Assembly: GCA_963818885.1 (NCBI GenBank)
Contig: CAWFTP010000004.1
Location: 62,001-126,000 of the forward strand
Direction: 5' to 3'
DNA: 64,000 bases
DNA from: DATFDN01 sp963818885
Lineage (GTDB): Bacteria > Pseudomonadota > Alphaproteobacteria > Acetobacterales > Acetobacteraceae
Shown: positions 47,805 through 56,222 of the stretch, in pieces
Layout: each line of letters begins with the position of its first letter
Position numbering within the stretch: the stretch's first letter is position 1
The notes under the pieces: generated by a model
The model's input: the letters and a program-made list of their open reading frames with translations, nothing else
What the model was told of the DNA's origin: nothing
Databases searched by the model: none
Translations under genes and position numbers: made by a program

Positions 47805-48902
47805 ATGCCGCCGACCTGTTCCTCTCGGTTCCTCCCCAGGGGACTGGTGCTGGCCTTCGTCCTGGGCGCGTCCGCCTGCACAACGAACCCGGCTCAGAGG
47901 TCAGCATTTCGCGGCGCGCCGGACAGCTTCGCGCCGCTCGTCAAGAAGGTGCTGCCCTCGGTCGTCAACATCGCGGTCACCGAGACAGTCTCCGGCGGCA
48001 ACGTGCTGCAGCAGCTGCCGCCCGAGTTGCGCGACACTCCGCTTGGCCGCGAGTTCCGGCGTCGCTTCGGTGGCCGGCGGGAGGACGTGCAGGGTGCCGG
48101 CTCCGGGTTCATCGTCGACCCATCAGGAATCATCGTCACCAACAACCATGTCGTCGGCCAGGCAAGCCGGATCATGGTCTCGCTCTCGGACGGCACGCAG
48201 CTTCCCGCCCGCGTCCTCGGCGCCGACGAGCTGACCGATGTCGCGGTGATCAAGGTAGACCCGCCGCACCCATTGCCCGCGATCATCTGGGGCGATTCCC
48301 GCAAGATCGACGTCGGCGACTGGATCCTCGCGGCGGGAAATCCGTTCGGCCTGGGCGGTTCGGTCAGCGCCGGCATCATCTCGGCGCGCGGCCGCGACCT
48401 CGGCGCCGGCCCGTTCGACAATTTCCTCCAGCTCGACGCGCCGATCAACCCGGGCAATTCAGGCGGTCCCGCCTTCGACATGGCGGGGGAGGTCGTGGGG
48501 ATGACGACCGCGATCGTCTCGCCCTCGGGCGGATCGGTCGGCATCGGCTTTGCCATCCCGTCCGATCTCGTCCGCCACACCGTGGCCGAGCTCAGCGCGC
48601 ATGGCCATATTGACCGCGGTTGGCTCGGGGTTTCGGTTCAGACGGTGGAGGCGGGCGGCGGCGGATCGGATGTCGCCATCGCCGGCGTGGAACGCGGGGG
48701 CCCCGCCGCTCGCGCGGGATTGCGGGCGGGCGACATCGTCACGGCGGTGAACGGCGAGCACATCAACTCATCTCTGAGCCTGGTGCGCAGCATCGCAGAA
48801 GAGCCGCCGGGCAAGACGGTGACGCTGCAGGTTCGCCGCGGCGACCGCAGCGTGACGATCCCGGTTACCGTCGGGCAGCGGCCCGCCGAGCAGACCGAGT
48901 AG
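47805..48902 (+). CDS. HtrA/DegP-type serine protease, lipoprotein form
   Basis: This is a periplasmic quality-control protease. From ATG 47805 the 365-residue protein has a lipoprotein signal (VLAFVLGASAC, Cys25). The trypsin-like domain has the triad H115 (VTNNHVVG), D145 (LTDVAVIKV) and S219 (NPGNSGGPAF). A single PDZ domain (RGWLGVSVQT, GLRAGDIVTAVNGE) follows. Lipid anchoring is uncommon for this family. An earlier ATG (47751) would hide the lipobox. It lies 25 bp before a response regulator and sensor kinase and is likely in one operon with them. Confidence 0.92.
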   Translation: MPPTCSSRFLPRGLVLAFVLGASACTTNPAQRSAFRGAPDSFAPLVKKVLPSVVNIAVTETVSGGNVLQQLPPELRDTPLGREFRRRFGGRREDVQGAGSGFIVDPSGIIVTNNHVVGQASRIMVSLSDGTQLPARVLGADELTDVAVIKVDPPHPLPAIIWGDSRKIDVGDWILAAGNPFGLGGSVSAGIISARGRDLGAGPFDNFLQLDAPINPGNSGGPAFDMAGEVVGMTTAIVSPSGGSVGIGFAIPSDLVRHTVAELSAHGHIDRGWLGVSVQTVEAGGGGSDVAIAGVERGGPAARAGLRAGDIVTAVNGEHINSSLSLVRSIAEEPPGKTVTLQVRRGDRSVTIPVTVGQRPAEQTE

Positions 48903-48927
48903 AAACGCGGCCCGGAAGGAGGGATGA

Positions 48928-49611
48928 ATGCGGATATTGGTGGTGGAAGACGACAAGGAGGTCGCGGGCTTCGTCGTTCGCGGCCTGAAGGAGGCGGGGC
49001 ACGTCGTGGAGCATGCCGACAACGGCCGCGACGGGCTCTTCCTCGCCGCGAGCGAGCCGTTCGATGCGATCATCCTGGACCGCATGCTGCCCGGCGGCAT
49101 CGACGGACTGCGGGTGTTGGAGACGTTGCGCAGCCAGAAGAATACCGTTCCGGTGTTGATCCTGTCGGCGCTCGCCGAGGTCGACGAGCGGGTGAAGGGA
49201 CTCAAGGCGGGGGGCGATGACTACATGACGAAGCCCTTCGCCTTCTCCGAACTGCTGGCTCGGGTGGAGGCGCTGGTACGGCGCGGCAAGCCCGAGGGTC
49301 CGGTGACCAAGCTCGAGGTCGCCGACCTCACGCTTGACCTCCTCTCGCGCCAGGTGAAGCGCGCCGGCCAAAAGATCGACCTGCAGCCCCGGGAGTTCCG
49401 GCTGCTCGAATACCTTATGCGCTACGCTGGACAGGTGGTGACACGGACGATGCTGCTCGAAGGCGTATGGGACTACCACTTTGACCCGCAGACCAACGTC
49501 ATCGACGTGCATGTCTCGCGGCTGCGCCAGAAGGTGGACAAGCCGTTCGCGACGCCGCTGATCCACACCGTGCGCAACGCCGGCTACATGCTGCGCGCCG
49601 AGACGGGCTGA
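48928..49611 (+). CDS. OmpR/PhoB-family response regulator
   Basis: The 227-residue regulator has a receiver domain with the acidic pocket (VEDDKE), phosphoacceptor D51 (ILDRMLPGG) and K101 (DDYMTKPF). The winged-helix DNA-binding domain has LDLQPREFRLLEYLM and the C-terminal DVHVSRLRQKVD. GGAAGGAGGG precedes ATG 48928. With the HtrA lipoprotease upstream and the kinase downstream, an envelope-stress circuit is likely. Confidence 0.94.
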   Translation: MRILVVEDDKEVAGFVVRGLKEAGHVVEHADNGRDGLFLAASEPFDAIILDRMLPGGIDGLRVLETLRSQKNTVPVLILSALAEVDERVKGLKAGGDDYMTKPFAFSELLARVEALVRRGKPEGPVTKLEVADLTLDLLSRQVKRAGQKIDLQPREFRLLEYLMRYAGQVVTRTMLLEGVWDYHFDPQTNVIDVHVSRLRQKVDKPFATPLIHTVRNAGYMLRAETG

Positions 49612-49621
49612 GGCGCTCCGC

Positions 49622-51091
49622 TTGCCGCCATCCTGGCGCCGGCCGGCCCCGTTGCCTTCCGGCGCCGCAGTCGCCGCGGCGCGCCGCCCTCGGCGCCCCC
49701 GCCCCAGCCTGCTCCGCTCGGCGGCTCTGCGCTTCGCCGTCGTCTATGCAATTCTGCTGGCCATTAGTGCGACGGCGCTCGCCATGTTCCTGTGGTGGGC
49801 GACCGCCGGACTGATTGACCGCCAGACGGAGGCGGCGGTACGCGCCGACGCCCAGGCGCTATCGGAACGCTACCACCAGGGCGGCATCGCCGCGCTTATA
49901 CTGACCATTGAGGACCGGCTCGCGCAGGATGTCGACGATAACGCGATTTACCTGCTGACCGGCTCCGACATGCGCCGGATCGCCGGCAATCTCGCCTCCT
50001 GGCCGGCGATCGTTCAACGAACCGACGGCTGGTACGAGCTGCCGGTGCAGCGCGCCGGGATCCGCTCGCTCGCGCATGTCCATCGCTACGATCTACCCGG
50101 CGACTACCATCTGCTGGTTGGTCGGGATGTCCAGAATCGTGCCCAGCTACGCCATCTCCTGACCAATGCGCTGCTCTGGGCGATGGTCGTGGTGATCGCG
50201 ATGGCGACGCTCGGTGGCTTCATCGTCCGCAGTCTGTTTCGACGTGCATTAGCCAACGTCTCCGCGACCGCATCCGCTATCGCGGCGGGCGACTTCGCCC
50301 GGCGCGTGCGCCTGTCGGGCCGCGGAGACGAATTCGACCAGCTCGCGGCGACGATCAACGACATGCTCGACCGGATCGCCCGGCTGATGGATGGGGTGCG
50401 GCAGGTCTCGAACGCGATCGCCCACGATCTGCGGACCCCGATCACTCGCGCGCGCAGCCGGCTCGAGGAAGCGGCGGCGCATGCGCGCGCCCCCGACGAG
50501 CTGCACGCCGCGATCGAGCGCGCGATCGCGGATCTCGACGGCATCGTCGGAATTTTCAAGGGGCTGCTTCGCATCTCCGAGATCGAGGCGGGGTCGCGCC
50601 GCTCGGCCTTCGCCCCGATCGACCTCGCGCCTATGCTCGCTGATGTGGGGGAGCTCTACGAGGCGGTCGCCGAGGATAAGGGCGTGCGCCTGGCCATGCA
50701 GGTGCCCGAGCGGCTGCCCGCATACGGCGATCGTGAGATGATCCAGCAGGCAGTCGCCAACCTACTCGACAACGCGGTGAAGTTCTCCCCTCCGGGCAGC
50801 ACTGTCCGCCTGACCGCCGAGCCAGTCGGCAAGGGCGCAAGGATCACCGTCGCGGACCAGGGCCCCGGCATTCCGCCTGAGGATCGAGCACGGGCGACGG
50901 AGCGGTTCTTCCGAGGGGAGAGCGCGCGCAGCACGCCCGGCTCGGGCCTTGGCCTCGCCCTGGTGGCGGCGGTTGCTCAACTACACGGTGGCGGCCTCAC
51001 GTTAGAGGACGCCGGTCCCGGCCTGATCGCTCGACTACAAATCGCTGCCGCGCTGCAGCCGCCGGCGAAGGCGGCATCCGCCGCTACCTGA
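49622..51091 (+). CDS. membrane sensor histidine kinase
   Basis: The 489-residue kinase from TTG 49622 has two membrane segments (about 37-60 and 183-204) flanking a periplasmic domain of about 120 residues. A HAMP linker follows (GDFARRVRLSGRGDEFDQLA). The dimerisation domain has H268 in SNAIAHDLRTPITRAR. The ATPase has NLLDNAVKFSPPG (N box), ADQGPGIPP (G1) and GSGLGLALV (G2). It is the partner of the response regulator 10 bases upstream. The start is rare but no better one precedes the first membrane segment. Confidence 0.92.
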   Translation: MPPSWRRPAPLPSGAAVAAARRPRRPRPSLLRSAALRFAVVYAILLAISATALAMFLWWATAGLIDRQTEAAVRADAQALSERYHQGGIAALILTIEDRLAQDVDDNAIYLLTGSDMRRIAGNLASWPAIVQRTDGWYELPVQRAGIRSLAHVHRYDLPGDYHLLVGRDVQNRAQLRHLLTNALLWAMVVVIAMATLGGFIVRSLFRRALANVSATASAIAAGDFARRVRLSGRGDEFDQLAATINDMLDRIARLMDGVRQVSNAIAHDLRTPITRARSRLEEAAAHARAPDELHAAIERAIADLDGIVGIFKGLLRISEIEAGSRRSAFAPIDLAPMLADVGELYEAVAEDKGVRLAMQVPERLPAYGDREMIQQAVANLLDNAVKFSPPGSTVRLTAEPVGKGARITVADQGPGIPPEDRARATERFFRGESARSTPGSGLGLALVAAVAQLHGGGLTLEDAGPGLIARLQIAAALQPPAKAASAAT

Positions 51092-51147
51092 CAAGTTTGT
51101 CATACCGCGACCACACAGCACGAACCGGCACCGCGCTATCTACGCGT

Positions 51148-51468
51148 ATGTCGCCGCTCGTCCGCGCCACGGGGGTTGCCGGCCTGGCAGCGGGCGTCGG
51201 CCTCGCGATCGTCGCAAGCGTCCCCGGAATCGGTCAGCCGCCCCCGGCGGTGATCACGACCGACACGGTCGCGTACTGCAATGAACTCTCTGACAAGCTC
51301 GCCGAGTTGATCAAGATCGCGCCCCGGCCGCCCGAGGACGAAGTGCTCGGCATGGGCACCGAGGGCCGCCATCTATGCGCGGAGGGGCAGGTTCGCGGTG
51401 GCATCCTGCGCCTGCGCCGCGCCGTCCTGGTGATGCTCCAGGATCTCGACGAGCGCGGAGAGCCGTAA
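51148..51468 (+). CDS. small exported protein of unknown function
   Basis: From ATG 51148 the 106-residue protein has a signal peptide (LVRATGVAGLAAGVGLAIVAS). A short periplasmic part follows with two cysteines (VAYCNELSDKLAEL and RHLCAEGQVRGGILRLRRAVL). I do not recognise a named family, although alphaproteobacteria often place such proteins after a two-component system. TTG 51097 is another possible start. It may belong to the HtrA operon. Confidence 0.6.
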   Translation: MSPLVRATGVAGLAAGVGLAIVASVPGIGQPPPAVITTDTVAYCNELSDKLAELIKIAPRPPEDEVLGMGTEGRHLCAEGQVRGGILRLRRAVLVMLQDLDERGEP

Positions 51469-51503
51469 GGGGTTCCTTAACGTCCTTGCCGTGAAATGAC
51501 GGG

Positions 51504-52817
51504 ATGGACGCAAAAAGGCGCCCACGTGCTCGCGCGTCAGGCAAGACATTCGCCCTCGCCGGGGCGCTGCTCGGCGTCGCCCCGGCCGGCGCGCGCGCGC
51601 AACTCCTGCCCAACGTGCTGCCCGCTTCAATTCCGGGCTACGGCGTCGACCCCGGCGTCACCGTGCAGACGCGGCTGCGTCCCGCGTTCGATGCTCTCGG
51701 CATTCGGCTCGGCGGGGCGCTCGTCCATCCGCGGCTCGAGGAGTCCCTCGGGTACGACAGCAACGTGCTGGCCCGCTCCCCCGCGAGCGGAAGTTGGTAT
51801 GTCCGGACCTCGCCCTCCGCCACGGTCAGCGGAGGAGGCGAGCGTGCCAGCTACAGCGTCTACGCCGATCTCGACGACCTGCGCTATGTCGGCCTGCCCG
51901 CCCAGGATCAGACGAACTGGACCATTGCCGGCGGGACGACGCTCGCGGTCGGGCAAGACCATCTCACTCTCGGGGCGGCCTCGCTCGGCCAGCATCAGTC
52001 GCTCGGCGACATCGACGCGCTGCCGACCGACCGGCCGGTTGCCTATCGCGTCAACGACCTGCGCGCCGCCTACGCCGCCTCGCTCGGCCGCCTCTCCTTG
52101 GAACCGAACATCGACGTGGCGACATGGCGGTTCGGCAGCTCCTCGATCGGGGGCATGCCCGCACCACAATCCTATCGCAACCGCGACACCGTGCAGGGCG
52201 GCCTCACGCTGCGCTACGCGATGGCGCCGCTGCGCGATGTCGCCCTCGCGTTGCGCGGCGCCGAGCAGACCTATGTGGCGACGCCGCCGGGCGCCACATC
52301 GCCGACCTCGACATCCTTCGCCGCGCTGGCCGGATTCGATGATTCGAGCGACGGGCTGTGGCGCTACCGTCTGCTCGCCGGCTATGAGCGGCGCGGCTTC
52401 GCTTCCGCCGCCTATCACGGCTACGGCACGTTCATCGCGGAGGCGGACGCGGTCTTCTCGCCCGGCGGGATGACGACGGTGACGGCGACGCTCTCGCGCA
52501 GCATCCAGGACGCGGCGCAGGAGGGCGTGGCTGGGTTCGTCTACAACGGCGCCAAGCTGACGATCGACTACGAGTGGCGACGCAACGTGCTGCTGCAGGC
52601 CTCCGCCGGCGCGCAGCGCGCCGACCCGCTGGGCGGCGGCGGGGGACAGACGATCCTGCGGGCGGGCGTCGGCGCGACCTGGCTGGTGAACCGACGCGTC
52701 CGCGTCTCGGCGACCTATGACGCCGCCGACAGCCGCGGGAACGGCACGGCGCCCTCCGGCATCGGCGCCACGTTCACCCGCTCGATCGGGCAGGTGACGA
52801 TACGGCTCGCTTTGTGA
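51504..52817 (+). CDS. outer membrane beta-barrel protein (BBP2-like)
   Basis: The 437-residue protein has a signal sequence (GKTFALAGALLGVAPAGARA). A large beta-rich region of paired strands follows (HPRLEESLGYDSNVLAR, SVYADLDDLRYVG, GLTLRYAMAPLRDVALALRG, GATWLVNRRVRVSATYD), ending in an outer-membrane-type strand (QVTIRLAL). It resembles BBP2-type barrels found with exopolysaccharide genes. Its stop overlaps the start of a WecG-type glycosyltransferase, supporting a role in polysaccharide export. ATG 51504 is the best start seen. Confidence 0.75.
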   Translation: MDAKRRPRARASGKTFALAGALLGVAPAGARAQLLPNVLPASIPGYGVDPGVTVQTRLRPAFDALGIRLGGALVHPRLEESLGYDSNVLARSPASGSWYVRTSPSATVSGGGERASYSVYADLDDLRYVGLPAQDQTNWTIAGGTTLAVGQDHLTLGAASLGQHQSLGDIDALPTDRPVAYRVNDLRAAYAASLGRLSLEPNIDVATWRFGSSSIGGMPAPQSYRNRDTVQGGLTLRYAMAPLRDVALALRGAEQTYVATPPGATSPTSTSFAALAGFDDSSDGLWRYRLLAGYERRGFASAAYHGYGTFIAEADAVFSPGGMTTVTATLSRSIQDAAQEGVAGFVYNGAKLTIDYEWRRNVLLQASAGAQRADPLGGGGGQTILRAGVGATWLVNRRVRVSATYDAADSRGNGTAPSGIGATFTRSIGQVTIRLAL

Positions 52818-53548
52818 GCACCCGCCTGCTCGGCCTCGATATGGCGGACCTCACGCTGGAGGAGGCGGTGCGTCTGATCGACCGCCGTCCCGCCAAGGCG
52901 CCTTTCGGCTACGTCGTCACGCCGAACGCCGACCATTTCGCCCGCCTGCTTCGCGACCCCGCGCTGGCCGCGATCTATCGCGCCGCGCTGCTGTGCCTGC
53001 TCGATTCCCGCGTGATAGCGAACACTGCCCGGCTGGCCGGGCTCCCGACTCCGCCCGTCGTCACCGGCAGCGATCTCACCGCCCGCCTGCTCGCCGCAAC
53101 GCCAGCCGGAGAGCGCGTGACCATCGTCGGGCTTCGTGCGGAGCATATCGCGGCCCTGCGCACCCGCTACCGCCTCGCTGCCCCAGCGCACCACGATCCG
53201 CCGCTCGGCCTCGACCGCGATCCGGCAGCGTTTCGCGCGGCGGTGCGCTTCGTATGCGACAACCCGGCCCGCCTGGTCTTCCTCGCTGTCGGCTCGCCCC
53301 GGCAGGAGCGGCTGGCGGCGGCGATCCAGGCGACCGGCGCGGCCATGGGCACCGGCCTCTGCATCGGCGCCGCTCTCGACTTCCTGGCTGGCGCCGCCCG
53401 CCGCGCCCCTGGTTGGATGCAGCGCGGGCGCCTCGAATGGCTGCACCGGCTCGGCTCCGACCCGCGCCGCCTCGCCCGGCGCTACCTGCGCGACGATCCC
53501 CCGGTGCTTGCCATGCTACTGCGCGAGAGGTGGCGTTCCGGGCTATAA
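52814..53548 (+). CDS. WecG/TagA/CpsF-family glycosyltransferase
   Basis: This is a glycosyltransferase of the ManNAc-transferase/CpsF type, which adds a sugar to lipid-linked saccharides. The 244-residue protein shows the family blocks VVTPNADHFARLLRDPALAA, SRVIANTARLAGLP, GSDLTARLLA, FLAVGSPRQERLAAAI (signature GSPRQE) and CIGAALDFLAGAARRAPGWM. It starts at GTG 52814, overlapping the BBP2 stop by GTGA. Together with the barrel gene it suggests an exopolysaccharide step. The rest of such a locus is not here. Confidence 0.88.
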   Translation: MSTRLLGLDMADLTLEEAVRLIDRRPAKAPFGYVVTPNADHFARLLRDPALAAIYRAALLCLLDSRVIANTARLAGLPTPPVVTGSDLTARLLAATPAGERVTIVGLRAEHIAALRTRYRLAAPAHHDPPLGLDRDPAAFRAAVRFVCDNPARLVFLAVGSPRQERLAAAIQATGAAMGTGLCIGAALDFLAGAARRAPGWMQRGRLEWLHRLGSDPRRLARRYLRDDPPVLAMLLRERWRSGL

Positions 53549-53550
53549 AG

Positions 53551-53570
53551 GGGGTTCGCATCGGAACCCC
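53551..53570 (+). promoter_or_regulatory. hairpin three bases before the mutS start
   Basis: GGGGTTC and GAACCCC form a perfect 7-bp stem with a 6-base loop. The stem ends three bases before ATG 53574, where a ribosome site would normally be. It could block or shape initiation of mutS, or mark the end of the previous transcript. Confidence 0.45.
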
Positions 53571-53573
53571 TTG

Positions 53574-56210
53574 ATGGCATCGACCCGCCTGCCCAGCGCC
53601 GACGGCGCCTCTCCCGCCATGGCCCAATGGTTTGCGGTGAAAGCGGCGCATCCGGACGCGCTCGTGTTTTTCCGGATGGGCGATTTCTACGAGCTGTTCT
53701 TTGCCGACGCCGAGGCCGCCGCCGCCGCCCTCGACATCGCGCTCACCAGCCGGGGCGAGCATGCCGGGGCACCGATTGCGATGTGCGGTGTGCCGGTCCA
53801 TGCGGGCGAGGCCTATCTCGCCCAACTCATCCGCCGCGGCTTTCGCGTTGCCATCGCCGAGCAGACCGAGAACCCTAAGGTGCGAACCGGCAAGGGCCCG
53901 CTCCGGCGCGAGGTGGTCCGCCTCGTCACCCCGGGCACTTTGACGGAGGACGCGCTGCTGGAGGCGCGCCAGCCCAACATTCTGGTGGCGCTCACGGCCG
54001 ATCGGTCGCAAATCGGCGCCGCCTGGCTCGACGTCTCGACCGGCCTGTTCGAGACCGAGCTGGTTCCCGCCGCCGAACTTCAGGCGCTGCTCGGCCGCCT
54101 CGAACCCGCCGAGATCGTCGCTCCGGAGACAGTTTCGCTCAGCGAATACGCCGCCCGTCGCGCGCCCACCTGCACGCCGTCCGCCCCGCTCGCCGCTCGT
54201 AGGCTCGTCGCTGCCGCGTTCGGCGTCGCGAGCCTCGATGCGCTCGGCACTTTCTCTGACGCCGAAGCCATCGCGGCGGCACTAGCGCTCGATTACGTGC
54301 GTGCCTCCGGGTCGGGATCGCTCCCTCGCTTTACCAAGCCGATGCCGCGCGGCCAGTCCGGCACGCTCGCGATGGACGCGGCGACGCGCGCGAGCCTCGA
54401 GGTTCTGCGCGCGCGCGACGGCGGGACAGCCCATAGCCTGCTCGGCATGATGGACCGCACGCTCACCGCGGCCGGCGCGCGCCTTCTCGCCGCTTTCCTT
54501 GCCTCCCCGCTGACCGATCCCGCGCCGATCGCCGCGCGCCAGGATTCGTGGGAGTGGCTGATCGGCCTGCCGGAAGTCATCGCCTCGCTCCGCACGATCC
54601 TGCGCACCGCGCCCGACATGGCACGTGCCCTCGGCCGGCTGTCGCTCGGTCGCGGCATGCCGCGCGACCTCGCCGCCCTGCGCAGCGGGCTCGCCGCCGC
54701 GCGCGCCGCTGCCGCGCTCATCACGGCAGACGCGCCGATGCTGCTCGCATCCGCCCGCGACGCCCTGATCACGGACCCCGCCCTGGAGCAGCGCCTGCGC
54801 GCCGCACTCGCCGATCCCGCGCCCGCACGCATCGAGGATGGCGGGACGATCCGCGCCGGGTTCGACGGCGAGCTCGACGCAATCCGCGTGCTGCGCGACG
54901 ATAGCCGCCGCGTGCTGGGGACGCTGCAGCTCAACTACGCGCAACGCTACGGCGTCGCCAGCATCAAGATCCGTCACCATGCCCAGCTTGGCTACGTGAT
55001 GGAGGCGCCAGCCGCCGCGGTGGAGAAGCTGCGTGCGTTCGACGATCTCACCCTGCGCCAGAGCATGGCGAACGGGGCGCGCTTCACAACGCAAGAACTA
55101 GCCGATCTCGACCGGCGCATCGCCGAGGCGGCGGAGAACGTCGCGACGCGCGAGCGGGTCATCTTCACCGAACTCGTCCGCGAAGCGATGGAGCAAGCCG
55201 ACGCGATCGGCGCGGCGGCGGATGCCCTCGCCCTGCTCGACGTCACCCAATGCGCCGCTTCCTTCGCCGCGCCCGGCGACTGGTGCCGCCCCAAGATCAC
55301 CGCCGACGAGGCGTTCGAGATCGTGGCGGGCCGCCATCCAGTGGTGGAGCGCGCGCTCACGGGGCAGGCGGCATTCGTTCCCAATGATTGCGACCTCTCG
55401 CCCGAGAGGCGGCTGCTGCTGCTCACCGGGCCGAACATGGCCGGCAAGTCGACCTTCCTGCGGCAGAACGCGCTGATCGTGGTCCTCGCGCAGGCAGGTC
55501 TGCCGGTGCCGGCGGCGAGCGCGCGGATCGGCATCGTTGACCGCCTGTTCTCGCGTGTCGGCGCCTCGGACGATCTCGCGCGCGGGCGCTCCACTTTCAT
55601 GGTGGAGATGACCGAGACGGCTGCCATCCTCAACCAGGCCGGCCCTCGCTCTCTCGTCGTGGTGGACGAGATCGGGCGCGGCACCGCGACCCTGGATGGG
55701 CTCGCGATCGCCTGGGCTGTGCTGGAGGCGTTGCACGCAACGATCCGCTGCCGCACCATCTTTGCGACGCATTTCCACGAGCTGGCGGAACTCGCGGACC
55801 GGATGCCCCGGCTGCGCCCGCACACGATGCGCGTGAAGGAGTGGAAGAAGTCGGTGGTGTTCCTGCACGAGGTCGCCGCGGGCGCTGCCGGACGCTCATG
55901 GGGTGTGCACGTCGCGGAGCTCGCCGGCGTGCCCCAGTCCGTGGTGCGCCGGGCCACGATGCTACTTGCCGCGCTGGAGCGCGAAGGCGGACCGCTGGGC
56001 GCCGCCCGGCTTTCAGCATTGCCGCTATTCGCGGCGCGGGACGCCGGACCATCTGGCGCCTCTGCGGGGGAGCCGCCACCTCACACGGACGGCGCGCTGG
56101 CCGCAGCCATCGCCGCTCTCGAGCCGGATCGGATGTCTCCGCGTGAGGCGCTTGACGCGCTCTATCGCCTTCAGGAGATGCTGGCGGTTCCTTCCACTGC
56201 ACGGAGCTAG
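53574..56210 (+). CDS. mutS: DNA mismatch repair protein MutS
   Basis: It recognises mismatches and starts repair with MutL. The 878-residue protein has the mismatch-contact motif VFFRMGDFYELF (Phe-x-Glu), then the connector and lever domains. The ATPase has the P-loop GPNMAGKST (about residue 618), MVEMTETAAILN, VVDEIGRGTATLDG and TIFATHFHELAE. ATG 53574 has no clear ribosome site because a hairpin occupies that position; ATG 53619 is a possible alternative. A long in-frame extension upstream overlaps the glycosyltransferase and is rejected. glnD follows 12 bases later. Confidence 0.96.
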   Translation: MASTRLPSADGASPAMAQWFAVKAAHPDALVFFRMGDFYELFFADAEAAAAALDIALTSRGEHAGAPIAMCGVPVHAGEAYLAQLIRRGFRVAIAEQTENPKVRTGKGPLRREVVRLVTPGTLTEDALLEARQPNILVALTADRSQIGAAWLDVSTGLFETELVPAAELQALLGRLEPAEIVAPETVSLSEYAARRAPTCTPSAPLAARRLVAAAFGVASLDALGTFSDAEAIAAALALDYVRASGSGSLPRFTKPMPRGQSGTLAMDAATRASLEVLRARDGGTAHSLLGMMDRTLTAAGARLLAAFLASPLTDPAPIAARQDSWEWLIGLPEVIASLRTILRTAPDMARALGRLSLGRGMPRDLAALRSGLAAARAAAALITADAPMLLASARDALITDPALEQRLRAALADPAPARIEDGGTIRAGFDGELDAIRVLRDDSRRVLGTLQLNYAQRYGVASIKIRHHAQLGYVMEAPAAAVEKLRAFDDLTLRQSMANGARFTTQELADLDRRIAEAAENVATRERVIFTELVREAMEQADAIGAAADALALLDVTQCAASFAAPGDWCRPKITADEAFEIVAGRHPVVERALTGQAAFVPNDCDLSPERRLLLLTGPNMAGKSTFLRQNALIVVLAQAGLPVPAASARIGIVDRLFSRVGASDDLARGRSTFMVEMTETAAILNQAGPRSLVVVDEIGRGTATLDGLAIAWAVLEALHATIRCRTIFATHFHELAELADRMPRLRPHTMRVKEWKKSVVFLHEVAAGAAGRSWGVHVAELAGVPQSVVRRATMLLAALEREGGPLGAARLSALPLFAARDAGPSGASAGEPPPHTDGALAAAIAALEPDRMSPREALDALYRLQEMLAVPSTARS

Positions 56211-56222
56211 TACGCTAACCCC

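Noticed and set aside
53136..53573. Upstream extension of MutS to 1024 residues
   Set aside because: It overlaps the WecG-type gene in another frame and precedes the conserved MutS start.
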